From NCBI RefSeq assembly GCF_001021025.1, contig NZ_CP011541.1:1984001-2048000 (forward strand): a stretch of 64,000 nucleotides of DNA, written 5' to 3'. This document shows positions 52,989-63,881 of the stretch, piece by piece. The position numbers and the translations under genes were made by a program. Numbering within the stretch: the stretch's first letter is position 1; each line of letters begins with the position of its first letter. Source of the stretch: Corynebacterium epidermidicanis. GTDB taxonomy: Bacteria > Actinomycetota > Actinomycetes > Mycobacteriales > Mycobacteriaceae. The notes beneath the pieces are model-generated. The model searched no databases. It was given only the letters and a program-made list of their open reading frames with translations, and was not told the origin of the DNA.

Positions 52989-53891
52989 ATGACTGCAGTT
53001 GAAATCCTCACTCCTCGCGATGTTCCCCTAGGCGGGCCGCGCGCCATGACCGTCCGCCGCACCCTGCCACAGCGCCAACGTTCCCTCATCGGCGCATGGT
53101 GCTTCATTGACCATTTCGGCCCCGACCGGCAGCGCATGGACGTCGCCAGCCACCCCCACACCGGCCTCCAAACCGTAACCTGGCTTTTCGACGGCACCAT
53201 CAAACACCACGACTCGGGCGGATTCCACGCCACGGTTTACCCAGGCGAAGTCAACCTCATGACCGCAGGAAACGGCATTTGCCATACGGAAGTTTCCATA
53301 TCCGAAACCCTCCACGGCGTGCAACTGTGGACGGTACTACCGGACTCAGATCGCTTTAGCGCACCACGAAAGCTCGACCATCATCGACCCGAGCCACGCG
53401 CGATCACGGGAGCAGTGGTACGCGAGTTTATCGGCGGTCCCTCCCCCATCGAGACCTTTTCAGGGCTAGTGGGCACCGAAATTCTCCTCGAGCCGGGCGC
53501 AGACATCGAATACCAGCTCAACCCCGAGTTCGAACACGGCTACCTGCTTGATTCCGGAGATCTGACTGTCGGTGACACCTCAATTCCACTCCATGCTCTG
53601 GGCTACACCGGGATTGGGGAAGCATCAGTACGACTGCGCTCCGAGGAAGGCGCCCGCGTGGTCCTGATCGGTGGCGAGCCACTGGGCGAAGAAATCGTGA
53701 TGTTCTGGAACTTCATCGGCCGCAGCTACGAAGAAATCGAGGCGTTCCGAGCTGCTTGGGAGGCGGAATCCGAGCAGTTTGGCGAGGTCGAAGGATACGA
53801 AGGTAACGGGCCACGTCGCCTGCCAGCCCCTGCACTGCCAAATGCACAGATCAAGCCACGCAAGAACCCACCACCCGTAGCGCAACCATAG
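52989..53891 (+). CDS. Pirin-family protein
   Basis: The 300-residue bicupin has the pirin N-terminal metal site: DHFGPDRQRMDVASHPHTGL (two His), later IKHHDSGG and GNGICHTEVS (His and Glu). The C-terminal cupin (EIVMFWNFIGRSYEEIEAFR) is also typical. Pirins bind iron and some show quercetinase activity; the role here is not known. The C-terminal 40 residues are charged and proline-rich. Confidence 0.9.
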   Translation: MTAVEILTPRDVPLGGPRAMTVRRTLPQRQRSLIGAWCFIDHFGPDRQRMDVASHPHTGLQTVTWLFDGTIKHHDSGGFHATVYPGEVNLMTAGNGICHTEVSISETLHGVQLWTVLPDSDRFSAPRKLDHHRPEPRAITGAVVREFIGGPSPIETFSGLVGTEILLEPGADIEYQLNPEFEHGYLLDSGDLTVGDTSIPLHALGYTGIGEASVRLRSEEGARVVLIGGEPLGEEIVMFWNFIGRSYEEIEAFRAAWEAESEQFGEVEGYEGNGPRRLPAPALPNAQIKPRKNPPPVAQP

Positions 53892-53952
53892 TCCTTACAT
53901 TTGGGCTCGCTGTTGCTGGTTGGGTGTCGCGCCCCCCAGGTTTCAGCGAGCC

Positions 53953-54071
53953 GCTTAGGGCTTCGGAGCGCTTAGGGCTTCGGAGCGCTTCGGGGTTCGG
54001 GGTGCTTCGGGGTTCGGAGCGCTTCGGGGTTCGGGGTGCTTCGGGGTTCGGGGTGCTTCGGGGTTCGGGGT
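53953..54071. repeat. 17-bp tandem repeat, seven copies
   Basis: Seven head-to-tail 17-base units run without spacers: two of GCTTAGGGCTTCGGAGC, then five of GCTTCGGGGTTCGGRGY type. They end 38 bases before palindromic copy 3. It is non-coding sequence after the pirin gene. Confidence 0.92.
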
Positions 54072-54134
54072 GCTTCTTACCGCGACCAATTTGTGCTGCA
54101 GACCTGCTATGTCGTCCCCTCGCGGTAGTCGGAC

Positions 54135-55583
54135 GAGGGTGTCAGATGGTTTGTGTGTGGGGTTCCACCACATAGTCCGAAGGATGAACCATTATGACAC
54201 CTATGTCTCCGAAGAAGCATCAGGATGCCGATCAAGTTAAAGCTGTTTCCAATAGGATCATGGCGAGCCCGGAATTATCGACACTGATCGGTGAGCTAGC
54301 CCAGGCTGCCGATGGCGACATCAACGCGCTTGTTCGTGGTGTGCTGCAGTCATCGATCAACAGCGGGCTGGCCGCTGAAATGGATGCCCACCTGGGTTAT
54401 GAATCCGGTGACCGTACGGCAAAGGCCACTGCTGGGCAGACGAACCATCGCAATGGTAGTTATTCAAAAACAGTCGACACGAACTACGGGCCGATCGATA
54501 TTGATGTGCCCCGGGATCGTGATGGGTCGTTTATCCCGCGAATGGTTCCCAAAGGCGCCCGCCGGATTACAGAGCTGGATGACATGATCGTGTCGTTGTA
54601 TGCCGGCGGCATGACGATTAGGGATATCCAGCACCATATCCACACGTCCTATGGGGTGGATATGTCCCATGAGACGATCAGCAACGTCACCGATAGCGTG
54701 CTGGATGCCGTCATGCAGTGGCAGCACCGCAAGCTGGATGCGTTTTATCCCATCATGTTTTTAGATGCCATCCGTATCAACGTCCGCGACGGTGGCAGAG
54801 TCGTTAACAAGGCTGCCCACATTGCTGTAGGCATTGACCTCGACGGAATCAAACACATCCTCGGCATCTGGGTTGCCGCCAATGAGGGTGCATCGTTTTG
54901 GTCAGGGGTATGCGCTGAACTGGCTAATCGTGGAATTGAAGACGTCTTCATCGTTGCCTGCGACGGGCTGAAAGGTCTGCCGGAAGCTATTGAAGCGACC
55001 TGGCCGCACTCGCTGGTGCAGACCTGTGTGGTGCATCTGATCCGTAACGCCAACAAATACGTCGCCTACGGTGACCGCAAAGCCGTCTCCGCCGCGCTGA
55101 GAGAGGTCTACACGGCAGTCAATGAGACCGAAGCACGCAGCGCGCTTAACCGGTTTGCTGACAGTGACCTCGGTAAGAAATACCCACAATCTGTCTTGGT
55201 ATGGGAACGCGCCTGGGAGAGGTTTGTACCGTTTCTGCAGTTCACTCCTCAGGTGCGGAAAATGATCTACACGACCAACGCGATCGAATCACTTAATAGT
55301 GAACTGCGTAAAGCCACCCGCAATCGCATCCAGTTCCCCAACGATATCGCTGCTGTAAAAGCGCTGTGGTTGACGATCTGCACGATCGAAGACAAACGAG
55401 CACTCAAGCGTGCAAAGAAAGCGAAAGGGGCACCGAAACCAGATAAATCAGGACGCATAATCGAAGGGAGAACAACCGTCGGCTGGATGGAAGCACTCAA
55501 CCAAATGATCGTCGCCTACCCCGACCGATTCGCCCCATACATCTAGCAACCAAACCACCACACACAAAAAACTTGACACGCCC
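54135..55583 (+). mobile_element. IS256-family insertion sequence
   Basis: The element of 1449 bases has imperfect terminal inverted repeats of about 26 bases (left GAGGGTGTCA..., right end read inward GGGCGTGTCA..., both followed by TTTGTGTGTGG or TTGTGTGTGG) and encodes one transposase. TAGTCGGAC is present on both sides (54126-54134 and 55584-55592), a nine-base target duplication (eight if one flanking T is chance). It inserted inside palindromic copy 3. Intact ends, frame and duplication suggest a fairly recent, potentially active insertion. Confidence 0.9.
54194..55546 (+). CDS. IS256-family (Mutator) transposase
   Basis: The 450-residue transposase has the DDE residues in MFLDAIRINVRD, FIVACDGLKGLPEAIEATW and YTTNAIESLNSELRK, and the family signature CVVHLIRN between the second and third. 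It is complete. The N-terminal region (ALVRGVLQSSINSGLAAEMD, HLGYESGDR) is the usual DNA-binding part. It has no near ribosome-binding site match except a weak AAGGATG at 54180. Confidence 0.94.
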   Translation: MTPMSPKKHQDADQVKAVSNRIMASPELSTLIGELAQAADGDINALVRGVLQSSINSGLAAEMDAHLGYESGDRTAKATAGQTNHRNGSYSKTVDTNYGPIDIDVPRDRDGSFIPRMVPKGARRITELDDMIVSLYAGGMTIRDIQHHIHTSYGVDMSHETISNVTDSVLDAVMQWQHRKLDAFYPIMFLDAIRINVRDGGRVVNKAAHIAVGIDLDGIKHILGIWVAANEGASFWSGVCAELANRGIEDVFIVACDGLKGLPEAIEATWPHSLVQTCVVHLIRNANKYVAYGDRKAVSAALREVYTAVNETEARSALNRFADSDLGKKYPQSVLVWERAWERFVPFLQFTPQVRKMIYTTNAIESLNSELRKATRNRIQFPNDIAAVKALWLTICTIEDKRALKRAKKAKGAPKPDKSGRIIEGRTTVGWMEALNQMIVAYPDRFAPYI

Positions 55584-55806
55584 TAGTCGGACTACACCGA
55601 AGCCCTATTTTTGGCGATATTTTGCCGTTCTGCGTAGTCCGACTACCGCGAGGGGACGACATAGAGCTTCTAAAGCCCTAGGTCAAGCGCCCACCCACAG
55701 CCGCACATCGAATACAGCCACACATCGACCCCCGCCACATGAGCGCCCTCGTCGGGATTACCCCATCAGGTCAAAAATTCCTCTGATCAGGCAATTCCGG
55801 CCTCGC

Positions 55807-56226
55807 CTAGGTGTGCTGTGTGGTTAGCAACCCGCGGCGCATCCGCTCGATGAGATTCTTTCGCAGGATGAGGATGTAGAACCAAACGGCAGCGAAGATC
55901 AAGCCCATGATCCCCGCGGAATAATGCACGAAGAATCCGCCGACAACAGCGATGACCTGCAGCGCGATATTCACGGGCAACGCGTAGGGCTGCTTCTGCA
56001 CAAAGGCCCAAAGAAAGTGGAATACACCCAAAACGGTGACAAACACCCAGTTGAAGGTGGTCCAGTGTTCGCCCGAATCAACTTTGGCGATCACGGTAAG
56101 AATGAGCAGCAGGGCGATAGATTCCAGCACGAGGGTGCCAGCCATGACACCTCGTAGTCCCTTCATGGGGTCTTTCGCCGGGGCGTGTCCAGGGCCGAGT
56201 GGGCCGTATTCGACGTCTTTGCTCAT
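55807..56226 (-). CDS. DUF4233 membrane protein
   Basis: From ATG 56226 (overlapping the folC stop as ATGA) the protein of 139 residues begins MSKDVEYGPLGPGHAPAKDP and has four hydrophobic segments (GVMAGTLVLESIALLLILTV and others). The frame upstream of 56226 overlaps folC and is spurious. DUF4233 genes follow folC in many actinobacteria. Function is unknown. Confidence 0.85.
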   Translation of the reverse strand: MSKDVEYGPLGPGHAPAKDPMKGLRGVMAGTLVLESIALLLILTVIAKVDSGEHWTTFNWVFVTVLGVFHFLWAFVQKQPYALPVNIALQVIAVVGGFFVHYSAGIMGLIFAAVWFYILILRKNLIERMRRGLLTTQHT

Positions 56227-57701
56227 GCTGGGTCCTTTCCGAAAAGTGCTCGGGCTTCGCCGGCAGTCACGACCGAACCCGTAATGATAACGCCTGATCC
56301 GGACATCGGTCCGTCGGTGTCTTCGGCCAACTCTACTGCGAGCTCGATCGCGTCCGGTAGACGCGGAGCAACGTGGACGCGTTCCTCGCCGAAAATTTCG
56401 CGCGCGATGTCTGCCAGCTCGTAGCAATCCAATGCCCGCGGAGACGTGTTTTGGGTTATCACGATGTCGTTAAGGTATGGCTCGAGTTCGGTAATCACGC
56501 CGCGGACGTCCTTGTCTGCGAGCACCGAAACCACACCGACCAACCGAGCGAAGTTGAAGTCGCGGGCGAGCGCTTGCCCCAGTGCGCGGGCGCCGTGCGG
56601 GTTGTGAGCGGCATCGATAAAAGTGGTAGGTGTTGCACGGACCCGCTCCAGGCGACCTGGGGATTCAACCTGTGCGAAGCCCGCCCGCACAGTCTCGAGG
56701 TCCAACTGGCGGCCGGAGCCGGCACCGAAGAACGCCTCCACTGCGGCCAAAGCGACCGCGGCGTTGCGTGCTTGGTGCTCGCCGGAAAGGGGTAGGAAGA
56801 TGTCTTCGTAAACACCGCCGAGGCCACGCAGAGTAATTTGCTGGCCACCGACGGCGATGCTGCTGGATATCACGCCAAATTCGGAACCTGCGCGGGCCAC
56901 CGCGGCGTCGACCGAGATCGCTTTCTCCAGGATCACTTGGGCGGCTTCCGGCTCTTGCTCGGCCATGACCACAACATTGTCTGGTGGGGTGAGCAGGTCG
57001 TCTGCGTCCCACCGCGACTTAATAATGCCGGCCTTTTCGGCAGCGATTTCCGCGAGAGTGTCCCCCAAGATCCCGGTGTGGTCGAGGCCGATCGGCGTAA
57101 TCACGTTGACGTCAGCGTTGATGACATTCGTGGCATCCCAACGTCCACCCAGTCCTACTTCCACCACTGCGACCTCCACGGGTGCGTCGGCAAAAGCGGC
57201 GTAGGCCATCGCCACTAGGATCTCGAATTTCGACATTGGTACCGACGCCCGCGCGTCAACCATCTCAACATACGGTTTGATTTCTTCCCAGGTGCGCACA
57301 TAATCCCGCGGGTGAATCGGCTGCCCGTCGATAGCTATCCGCTCGGTGACGAGCTGCAGGTGTGGGCTGGTGGTCCGGCCGGTGCGCCGGTGGAAGGCCC
57401 GCATGAGGGCCTCGATCATGCGCACTGTCGACGTTTTCCCGTTCGTCCCCGCAACGTGGATTGCAGGGAAAGACCGTTCGGGGTTGCCGAGCAGATCCAT
57501 GAGCATTTCGATCCGCTCCAGCGAAGGATCGATCTGGGTCTCGTTCCAGCGCTGGTCCAACTCGGATTCGACCTCGGCCAAGGCCGCCAGATCCTCTGCC
57601 GTGATCTCCGCAGGCGCGGGCGCGTTGGTGGGGCCGGCGGCGTCGATAGGCAGGGTTAGCCCGGTTTCTTCAAGGGATACTTCCCCGAAATCCTTGTGCA
57701 T
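56223..57701 (-). CDS. folC: Folylpolyglutamate/dihydrofolate synthase
   Basis: The 492-residue ligase has the P-loop HVAGTNGKTSTVRMIEALM and VGLGGRWDATNVI and, late, DAAHNPHGARALGQAL. It adds glutamate to folates and, in many bacteria, to dihydropteroate. It lies two bases after the valS stop and overlaps the DUF4233 gene, forming a valS-folC-DUF4233 operon as in C. glutamicum and mycobacteria. Confidence 0.94.
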   Translation of the reverse strand: MHKDFGEVSLEETGLTLPIDAAGPTNAPAPAEITAEDLAALAEVESELDQRWNETQIDPSLERIEMLMDLLGNPERSFPAIHVAGTNGKTSTVRMIEALMRAFHRRTGRTTSPHLQLVTERIAIDGQPIHPRDYVRTWEEIKPYVEMVDARASVPMSKFEILVAMAYAAFADAPVEVAVVEVGLGGRWDATNVINADVNVITPIGLDHTGILGDTLAEIAAEKAGIIKSRWDADDLLTPPDNVVVMAEQEPEAAQVILEKAISVDAAVARAGSEFGVISSSIAVGGQQITLRGLGGVYEDIFLPLSGEHQARNAAVALAAVEAFFGAGSGRQLDLETVRAGFAQVESPGRLERVRATPTTFIDAAHNPHGARALGQALARDFNFARLVGVVSVLADKDVRGVITELEPYLNDIVITQNTSPRALDCYELADIAREIFGEERVHVAPRLPDAIELAVELAEDTDGPMSGSGVIITGSVVTAGEARALFGKDPA

Positions 57702-57703
57702 GG

Positions 57704-60322
57704 TTAGCTAAGCTCCTGCAGGCGGGCGGTGATCCGATCGAATTCCTCTTGTGCGATCTGCTGACGCTGCTTGATCTTTTCCACCACCGCGTCCGGCGCC
57801 TTAGCGAGGAATGCCTCATTACCCAGCTTCTTCGCCGTCGTCTCGAGCTCCTTCTCCGCAGTCTTCAGGTCCTTTTCGAGGCGCTTGCGTTCCGCAGCGA
57901 GGTCAACGGTTCCAGAAGTATCCAGTTCCACCTCGGTGGTCCCGTGGCTGAGGCGGATCTCAATGCTTGCGCTTGGTTGGAAGTCCGCTGGCTTCTCGAC
58001 GCGTGCGAGGGTCCGAATCGTGTCCTCCAAGCCCACGAGGTCGCCGAATTCGAGGCGGGCCGGCACCCATTGCGATGGCTTCACGCCTTGGTCCGAACGG
58101 AAGCGACGGATCTCGGTGATGAGTTTTTGGGCATCTGCAATGCGACGACGTGCGTCTTCATCAGTTACTTCGCCGCCATTAGTCATCTCCTTGGTTGGCC
58201 ATTCGGCGATGACGAGGGACTCGCCGTCGGTCAGGGCTTTCCAGAGGGTTTCGGTGACGAACGGCATCGCTGGGTGGAGCATGCGCAGGACAGCATCGAG
58301 CACGCGACCGAGGACGAGCTTGGTGTTTTCCCCTTGTTCGCTGTTGCCTTCGCGCGGGATTTGAACCTTGGCAATTTCGAGGTACCAGTCACAGAGCTCA
58401 TCCCAAGCGAAGTGGAACAGCAGCTCGTTCGCCTTGGCGAATTGGTAGCGGTCGAGGTAGTCGTCGACCTGTGCGCGGACTTCTTCGAGGCGGTCGAGGA
58501 TCCACTTGTCGGCGTCGCTAAGCTGGGCACGCTCTGGCAGGCCACCGACGACAGCGCCATTCATCAGGGCGAATTTGGTGGCGTTGAACAGCTTGGTGGC
58601 GAAGTTACGCGAGCTTTGCGCGGCGTCCTCGCCGACGGGGAGGTCGACACCCGGGTTAGCGCCGCGGGCCAGGGTGAAGCGGAGAGCGTCGGCGCCGTAG
58701 CGCTCCACCCAATCCATCGGGTCAATGCCATTGCCGAGAGATTTCGACATCTTGCGGCCCTGCTCGTCGCGGACCAGGCCGTGGAGGAAGATGTCGGTGA
58801 ATGGTACTTGCTTGGTGCCGAAGGTACCGAACATCATCATGCGAGCTACCCAGAAGAACAGGATGTCATAGGCGGTGACCAGCACCGACGTGGGGTAGAA
58901 CTTGTCGAGTTCAGGTGAGCCCTCCGGCCAGCCCATCGTGGAAAATGGCCACAGTGCAGAGGAGAACCAGGTGTCCAGGACGTCTTCGTCTTGGACGTAT
59001 CCTGCTGGTGCTTCCTCACCTGGCCCAACGCAGACGACTTCCCCTTCCGGCCCGTACCAAATCGGGATACGGTGGCCCCACCACAGCTGGCGGGAAATTG
59101 TCCAGTCGTGCATGTCATCGACCCAGTCGAAGTAGCGAGGTTCGAGGTTCGTTGGGTGAATCTTGGTCTCGCCGGTGCGAACTGCGTCGCCAGCCATCTG
59201 GGCGAGCTCGTCGACCTTCACGAACCACTGCAGGGACAGGCGCGGTTCAATGGGCTCGCCGGAACGCTCGGAGTGACCCACGGAGTGCAGGTATGGACGG
59301 ACCTCCTTAACGATGCGTCCCTGCTCAGCCAGCGCTTCGCGGATCTTGACGCGGGCTTCGAAACGATCCATGCCGTCGAATTGAGTGCCGGTGTCGGCGA
59401 TGTGGCCGGTGGCGTCCATGATGGTGGGCATCGGCAGGTCATGGCGCTGGCCGAGAGCGTAGTCATTCGGGTCATGCGCTGGGGTGATCTTCACGGCACC
59501 GGTGCCGAACTCGGGATCCACGTAAGTATCTGCGACAATGACCATTTCCCGGTCCGCGATGAATGGGTGCTTGAGTCGCTTGCCCACGAGGTCCTTGTAG
59601 CGCTCGTCATCTGGGTGGACGGCGACTGCGACGTCGCCAAGCATCGTCTCGACGCGGGTGGTGGCCACGATGACGTGGTCGCCTTCTGGATCGCCGTAGA
59701 GGATGGAGACGAGCTCGCCTTCAACGTCCTTGTACACAACCTCAATGTCGGAGACAGCAGTCTCGAGCACTGGAGACCAGTTGACCAGGCGATTCGCGCG
59801 GTAAATCATGCCCTGGTCATAGAGCTGCTTAAAGATGGTCTGGACAGCGTTGGACAGGCCCTCGTCCAGCGTGAAACGCTCGCGGGACCAGTCAACGCCG
59901 GAACCAATGGCGCGCATCTGGTCAGTGATCTTGCCACCGTATTCGCGCTTCCACTCCCAGACCTTCTCGATGAATTCCTCGCGCTCATAGTCCCAGCGCT
60001 TCTTGCCTTCCTTCTCCCGCAGCATAGCCTCAACCTTGGTCTGAGTGGCGATACCCGCGTGGTCCATGCCCGGCAACCAAAGGACCTCAAAGCCCTGCAT
60101 ACGCTTGCGACGCGTGATGGCGTCGATAAGGGTGTTGTTGAGCGCATGACCCATGTGGAGCTGGCCCGTCACATTCGGCGGCGGAAGCATGACGGAAAAT
60201 GGCTGCTTGTCGCTGTTTGGATCAGCGGTGAAGTAGCCCTTTTCTACCCAACCCTCGTACAGGCCCTTTTCGACGGCCTTCGGGTCCCAGCTCTTTGGAA
60301 GTTTGTCCGCGCGATTAGTCAT
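57704..60322 (-). CDS. valS: Valyl-tRNA synthetase
   Basis: The 872-residue class I synthetase has HIGH-type [16 protein letters not shown] and [13 protein letters not shown], an editing CP1 domain between them, an anticodon-binding domain and a C-terminal coiled coil ([20 protein letters not shown]). Length is normal for the family. It begins the operon with folC. A 14-base inverted repeat lies 55 bases upstream of its start. Confidence 0.96.
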   Translation of the reverse strand: MTNRADKLPKSWDPKAVEKGLYEGWVEKGYFTADPNSDKQPFSVMLPPPNVTGQLHMGHALNNTLIDAITRRKRMQGFEVLWLPGMDHAGIATQTKVEAMLREKEGKKRWDYEREEFIEKVWEWKREYGGKITDQMRAIGSGVDWSRERFTLDEGLSNAVQTIFKQLYDQGMIYRANRLVNWSPVLETAVSDIEVVYKDVEGELVSILYGDPEGDHVIVATTRVETMLGDVAVAVHPDDERYKDLVGKRLKHPFIADREMVIVADTYVDPEFGTGAVKITPAHDPNDYALGQRHDLPMPTIMDATGHIADTGTQFDGMDRFEARVKIREALAEQGRIVKEVRPYLHSVGHSERSGEPIEPRLSLQWFVKVDELAQMAGDAVRTGETKIHPTNLEPRYFDWVDDMHDWTISRQLWWGHRIPIWYGPEGEVVCVGPGEEAPAGYVQDEDVLDTWFSSALWPFSTMGWPEGSPELDKFYPTSVLVTAYDILFFWVARMMMFGTFGTKQVPFTDIFLHGLVRDEQGRKMSKSLGNGIDPMDWVERYGADALRFTLARGANPGVDLPVGEDAAQSSRNFATKLFNATKFALMNGAVVGGLPERAQLSDADKWILDRLEEVRAQVDDYLDRYQFAKANELLFHFAWDELCDWYLEIAKVQIPREGNSEQGENTKLVLGRVLDAVLRMLHPAMPFVTETLWKALTDGESLVIAEWPTKEMTNGGEVTDEDARRRIADAQKLITEIRRFRSDQGVKPSQWVPARLEFGDLVGLEDTIRTLARVEKPADFQPSASIEIRLSHGTTEVELDTSGTVDLAAERKRLEKDLKTAEKELETTAKKLGNEAFLAKAPDAVVEKIKQRQQIAQEEFDRITARLQELS

Positions 60323-60377
60323 GGTGACTATCTTAACGCGGGACGTGTTGAGGCTTCGCAGCGGTCGAAGGGCCGGT

Positions 60378-60412
60378 GCGTAGCAATCATTTCGGGCGAA
60401 TGATTGCTACGC
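60378..60412. promoter_or_regulatory. Inverted repeat between valS and EcsC-family gene
   Basis: GCGTAGCAATCATT (60378-60391) is repeated perfectly inverted at 60399-60412 around a seven-base loop. A related half-site CGAATGATCGCTACAC lies at 60471-60486, where the right arm and flank read CGAATGATTGCTACGC. It could be an operator for the divergent genes or a leader hairpin of valS. No T-box features were seen. Confidence 0.6.
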
Positions 60413-60577
60413 GGTCCTCGGACATTTCATCAGCAAGCAGATCTGCTATCGCGTAGTTTCTTATATCTCTCGAATGATCGCTACACGAGCTATACCCCGA
60501 GGACCAGAAATTCCACCTAACAAGACAGTTCTCTGGCTTATCGATGTCCGTCCCCTCCGCTAGATGGAAATCCTTGG

Positions 60578-61636
60578 ATGCCGTATGTTAATGAAGCTAT
60601 GAACTCGATGTCTGATTACGAATCGGCTGCTTGGCAGCGCCTGATTGAAGAAGCCAACGGAGCTAACACGAAGGCAAACCGAAAGCTCCTTAAAGTTCCC
60701 GATAAAATACAGACAAAAACGAAGGAAGTTGGAAGTTTCGTAGGCACTAAGTCTCAAGCTGCCATTCAGAAGATTCCGGGAGCTCAACAGGGTGTCGAAG
60801 TGACCTCGGAGCTTCTTGCCCAAGCGATGCAAAAGGCCATGGAGGGCTTGCACTCCGTCACAGTTGACTTCGGTATGAATTCGATTGACACGGGCAAAGT
60901 AGTAGAACGACTCAACAAAAAAGGTGCGAAAATCGAGTCATTTGACGAGATTCGCACCCTTGATCTGCGCATCTGCGACCGCGCCACGTCTAACTCAAAG
61001 CAGTTGTACTCTCTGGCTGGCATCGCTGAGGGCGCAGCCTCTTCTCTCGTGGTGTCTGGTCTCACGGTTAGTTCAACGGTTTCTGGTGGCACCACAGCCG
61101 CCGTTGCGATTGGTGCGGTCGCTACGGATACTGTGGCCGTTTTGACTGGCATGGGACGAATCGTCGCAAGTGTGGCGGCGCATTACGGTTACGACGTGAA
61201 GGAGCCAGAAGAAGCAGCGTTTGCTGCTGGTGTCCTTTCATATTCAACAGCATCCGGGAGCGCGGAAAAGGCTGCTTCACTGGCAGCTCTTTCACGGCTG
61301 ACTCAACAAATGATGCGCAATCCAACTTGGAATCAACTTTCAAGTAATCTCATGGTTCAAGTTCTCAAGCAGGTGTACAAGCTGCTCGGAATGAACCTCA
61401 CCAAGCGCAAGCTCGCTCAAGCAGTACCTGTTCTTGGAGTCGTCATCAACGGCGGATTGAATGCAAAGATGGCCCAAGATACTTTCCATCGCGCCCACAC
61501 TTCATACCGTCTTCGGTTCCTCACGGAGAAATACGGCCTTGATCCTGCAGAATGGGCTCCGAAGGTCGACGATCCCGCCACCGACATTCCGCTCATCGAT
61601 GAAATCATCGAAGCCGAAATCGTAGAGGCGGACTAG
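60578..61636 (+). CDS. EcsC-family protein
   Basis: The 352-residue protein carries the EcsC-domain pattern: MSDYESAAWQRLIEEANGAN, EIRTLDLRICDRATSNS, a glycine/alanine-rich hydrophobic centre (GIAEGAASSLVVSGLTVSST) and VPVLGVVINGGLNAKMAQDT near the end. The family is of unknown function; in Bacillus it is linked with the Ecs ABC transporter. ATG 60608 (MSDYESAAW) may be the true start. It ends in an acidic tail (IDEIIEAEIVEAD) and converges with mdh across a terminator. Confidence 0.8.
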   Translation: MPYVNEAMNSMSDYESAAWQRLIEEANGANTKANRKLLKVPDKIQTKTKEVGSFVGTKSQAAIQKIPGAQQGVEVTSELLAQAMQKAMEGLHSVTVDFGMNSIDTGKVVERLNKKGAKIESFDEIRTLDLRICDRATSNSKQLYSLAGIAEGAASSLVVSGLTVSSTVSGGTTAAVAIGAVATDTVAVLTGMGRIVASVAAHYGYDVKEPEEAAFAAGVLSYSTASGSAEKAASLAALSRLTQQMMRNPTWNQLSSNLMVQVLKQVYKLLGMNLTKRKLAQAVPVLGVVINGGLNAKMAQDTFHRAHTSYRLRFLTEKYGLDPAEWAPKVDDPATDIPLIDEIIEAEIVEAD

Positions 61637-61696
61637 CTTTTTCAACGCTCCCCGCCGAACCCGCAAGGCGAAATCCCCCTCCAAGCAGACGCAAAA

Positions 61697-61720
61697 GCGC
61701 CCCGCACAAAGGCGGGGCGC
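61697..61720. terminator. Terminator between EcsC-family gene and mdh
   Basis: GCGCCCCGC (61697-61705) and GCGGGGCGC (61712-61720) form a perfect nine-base stem, preceded by AAAA so that on the minus strand TTTT follows. It lies 14 bases after the mdh stop and can serve both genes. Confidence 0.88.
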
Positions 61721-61734
61721 ACTGCAGTGAAAAA

Positions 61735-63087
<1,353 letters not shown>

Positions 63088-63816
63088 GTGAATATGTCAT
63101 CCCACGAGGAAGCGAGCGTATCGACGCGCAAAGTCGTAGAAATCGCGCTGATGCGCTTTTCTATCGACGGTTTCGACGAAACCCGGCTTGAGCCCATCGC
63201 GCAGGAGTCGGGGATGTCCAAGCGCATGATCCACTACCACTTTGGGGATAAGCGCGGGCTCTACCTGGCTGCGCTCAAGCTGGCTATCGCGCAGCTTCGT
63301 CCGGAACCCCAAGACATGGAGCTGGAGTCGACTGTTCCGGTGGAAGGGGTCCGCAAGGTCGTTGAGGTGATCTTCAATCAGATCATGGCTCATCCGCACG
63401 CCGTGCGCCTGATGGTGCTGGAGAATCTATTCAACTACGGCGGGCTGAAAGACAGCGCTCCCCTAGCCGACCAATCCGCGGTACTGCTCCAGATGGACAA
63501 GCTACTCATGCTCGGGCAAGATGCCGGCGCTTTCCGCCCGGGGATCTCAGCGCTCGATATTTACACGATCATCACGTCCCTGTGCTTCCACCGCACGATC
63601 TACCATGCTTCGTTTAGCAACCTCTACAACATGGACCTGCTTGACGACGTCAACCTGGCCGGAAGCCGAAACTTGGCAGTAGACACCGTGCTGGCGTTTC
63701 TGACGTCCAACCTCAACTCACAGCACGAGATCAGCTATCTACAGCCACGATCCGATGCGGACGAGGACCGCAGTTCATCCGTGTACGACCTCGATACGGA
63801 TGTCTTCAGCGAATAA
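63088..63816 (+). CDS. TetR-family transcriptional regulator
   Basis: The 242-residue protein has an N-terminal TetR helix-turn-helix (RLEPIAQESGMSKRMIHYHF, then GDKRGLYLAALKLAIA) and a C-terminal ligand domain resembling the PsrA/RutR-like subgroup. GTG 63088 or ATG 63094 (MSSHEEASVS) is the start. It lies between mdh and clpX, as in C. glutamicum. Its ligand and targets are unknown; the C-terminal 30 residues are acidic. Confidence 0.88.
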   Translation: MNMSSHEEASVSTRKVVEIALMRFSIDGFDETRLEPIAQESGMSKRMIHYHFGDKRGLYLAALKLAIAQLRPEPQDMELESTVPVEGVRKVVEVIFNQIMAHPHAVRLMVLENLFNYGGLKDSAPLADQSAVLLQMDKLLMLGQDAGAFRPGISALDIYTIITSLCFHRTIYHASFSNLYNMDLLDDVNLAGSRNLAVDTVLAFLTSNLNSQHEISYLQPRSDADEDRSSSVYDLDTDVFSE

Positions 63817-63839
63817 CACCGAGGTTCGGTAACGCGACA

Positions 63840-63863
63840 CCCGCGCTGGGCGGTCAGCGCGGG
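63840..63863. terminator. Bidirectional terminator, TetR gene and clpX
   Basis: CCCGCGCTG (63840-63848) and CAGCGCGGG (63855-63863) form a nine-base stem between the convergent genes, followed by a second partial GCGCGGG copy. There is no long T-run, so its strength is uncertain. Confidence 0.6.
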
Positions 63864-63881
63864 CTAAGTGGCTAGCGCGGG

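Larger units (their letters stand above)
54109..55662. repeat. Palindromic element, copy 3, split by an IS
   Basis: The left part is 54109-54134 (ATGTCGTCCCCTCGCGG, then TAGTCGGAC) and the right part 55584-55662. Removing the insertion and one copy of the target duplication restores arms of 29 bases that are perfect inverted copies, with an AT-rich spacer. It sits between the pirin gene and the convergent folC operon. Confidence 0.88.

Noticed and set aside
53953..54071. Possible CRISPR array at the 17-bp repeats
   Set aside because: The units are contiguous without spacers and there are no cas genes in the window.
58991..60403. 470-codon plus-strand frame opposite valS
   Set aside because: Antisense shadow of valS; it even runs past the valS start into the intergenic inverted repeat.
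60323..60577. T-box riboswitch in the valS leader
   Set aside because: No T-box sequence (consensus TGGNACCGCG-like) or specifier-loop structure is visible; only the simple inverted repeat is present.
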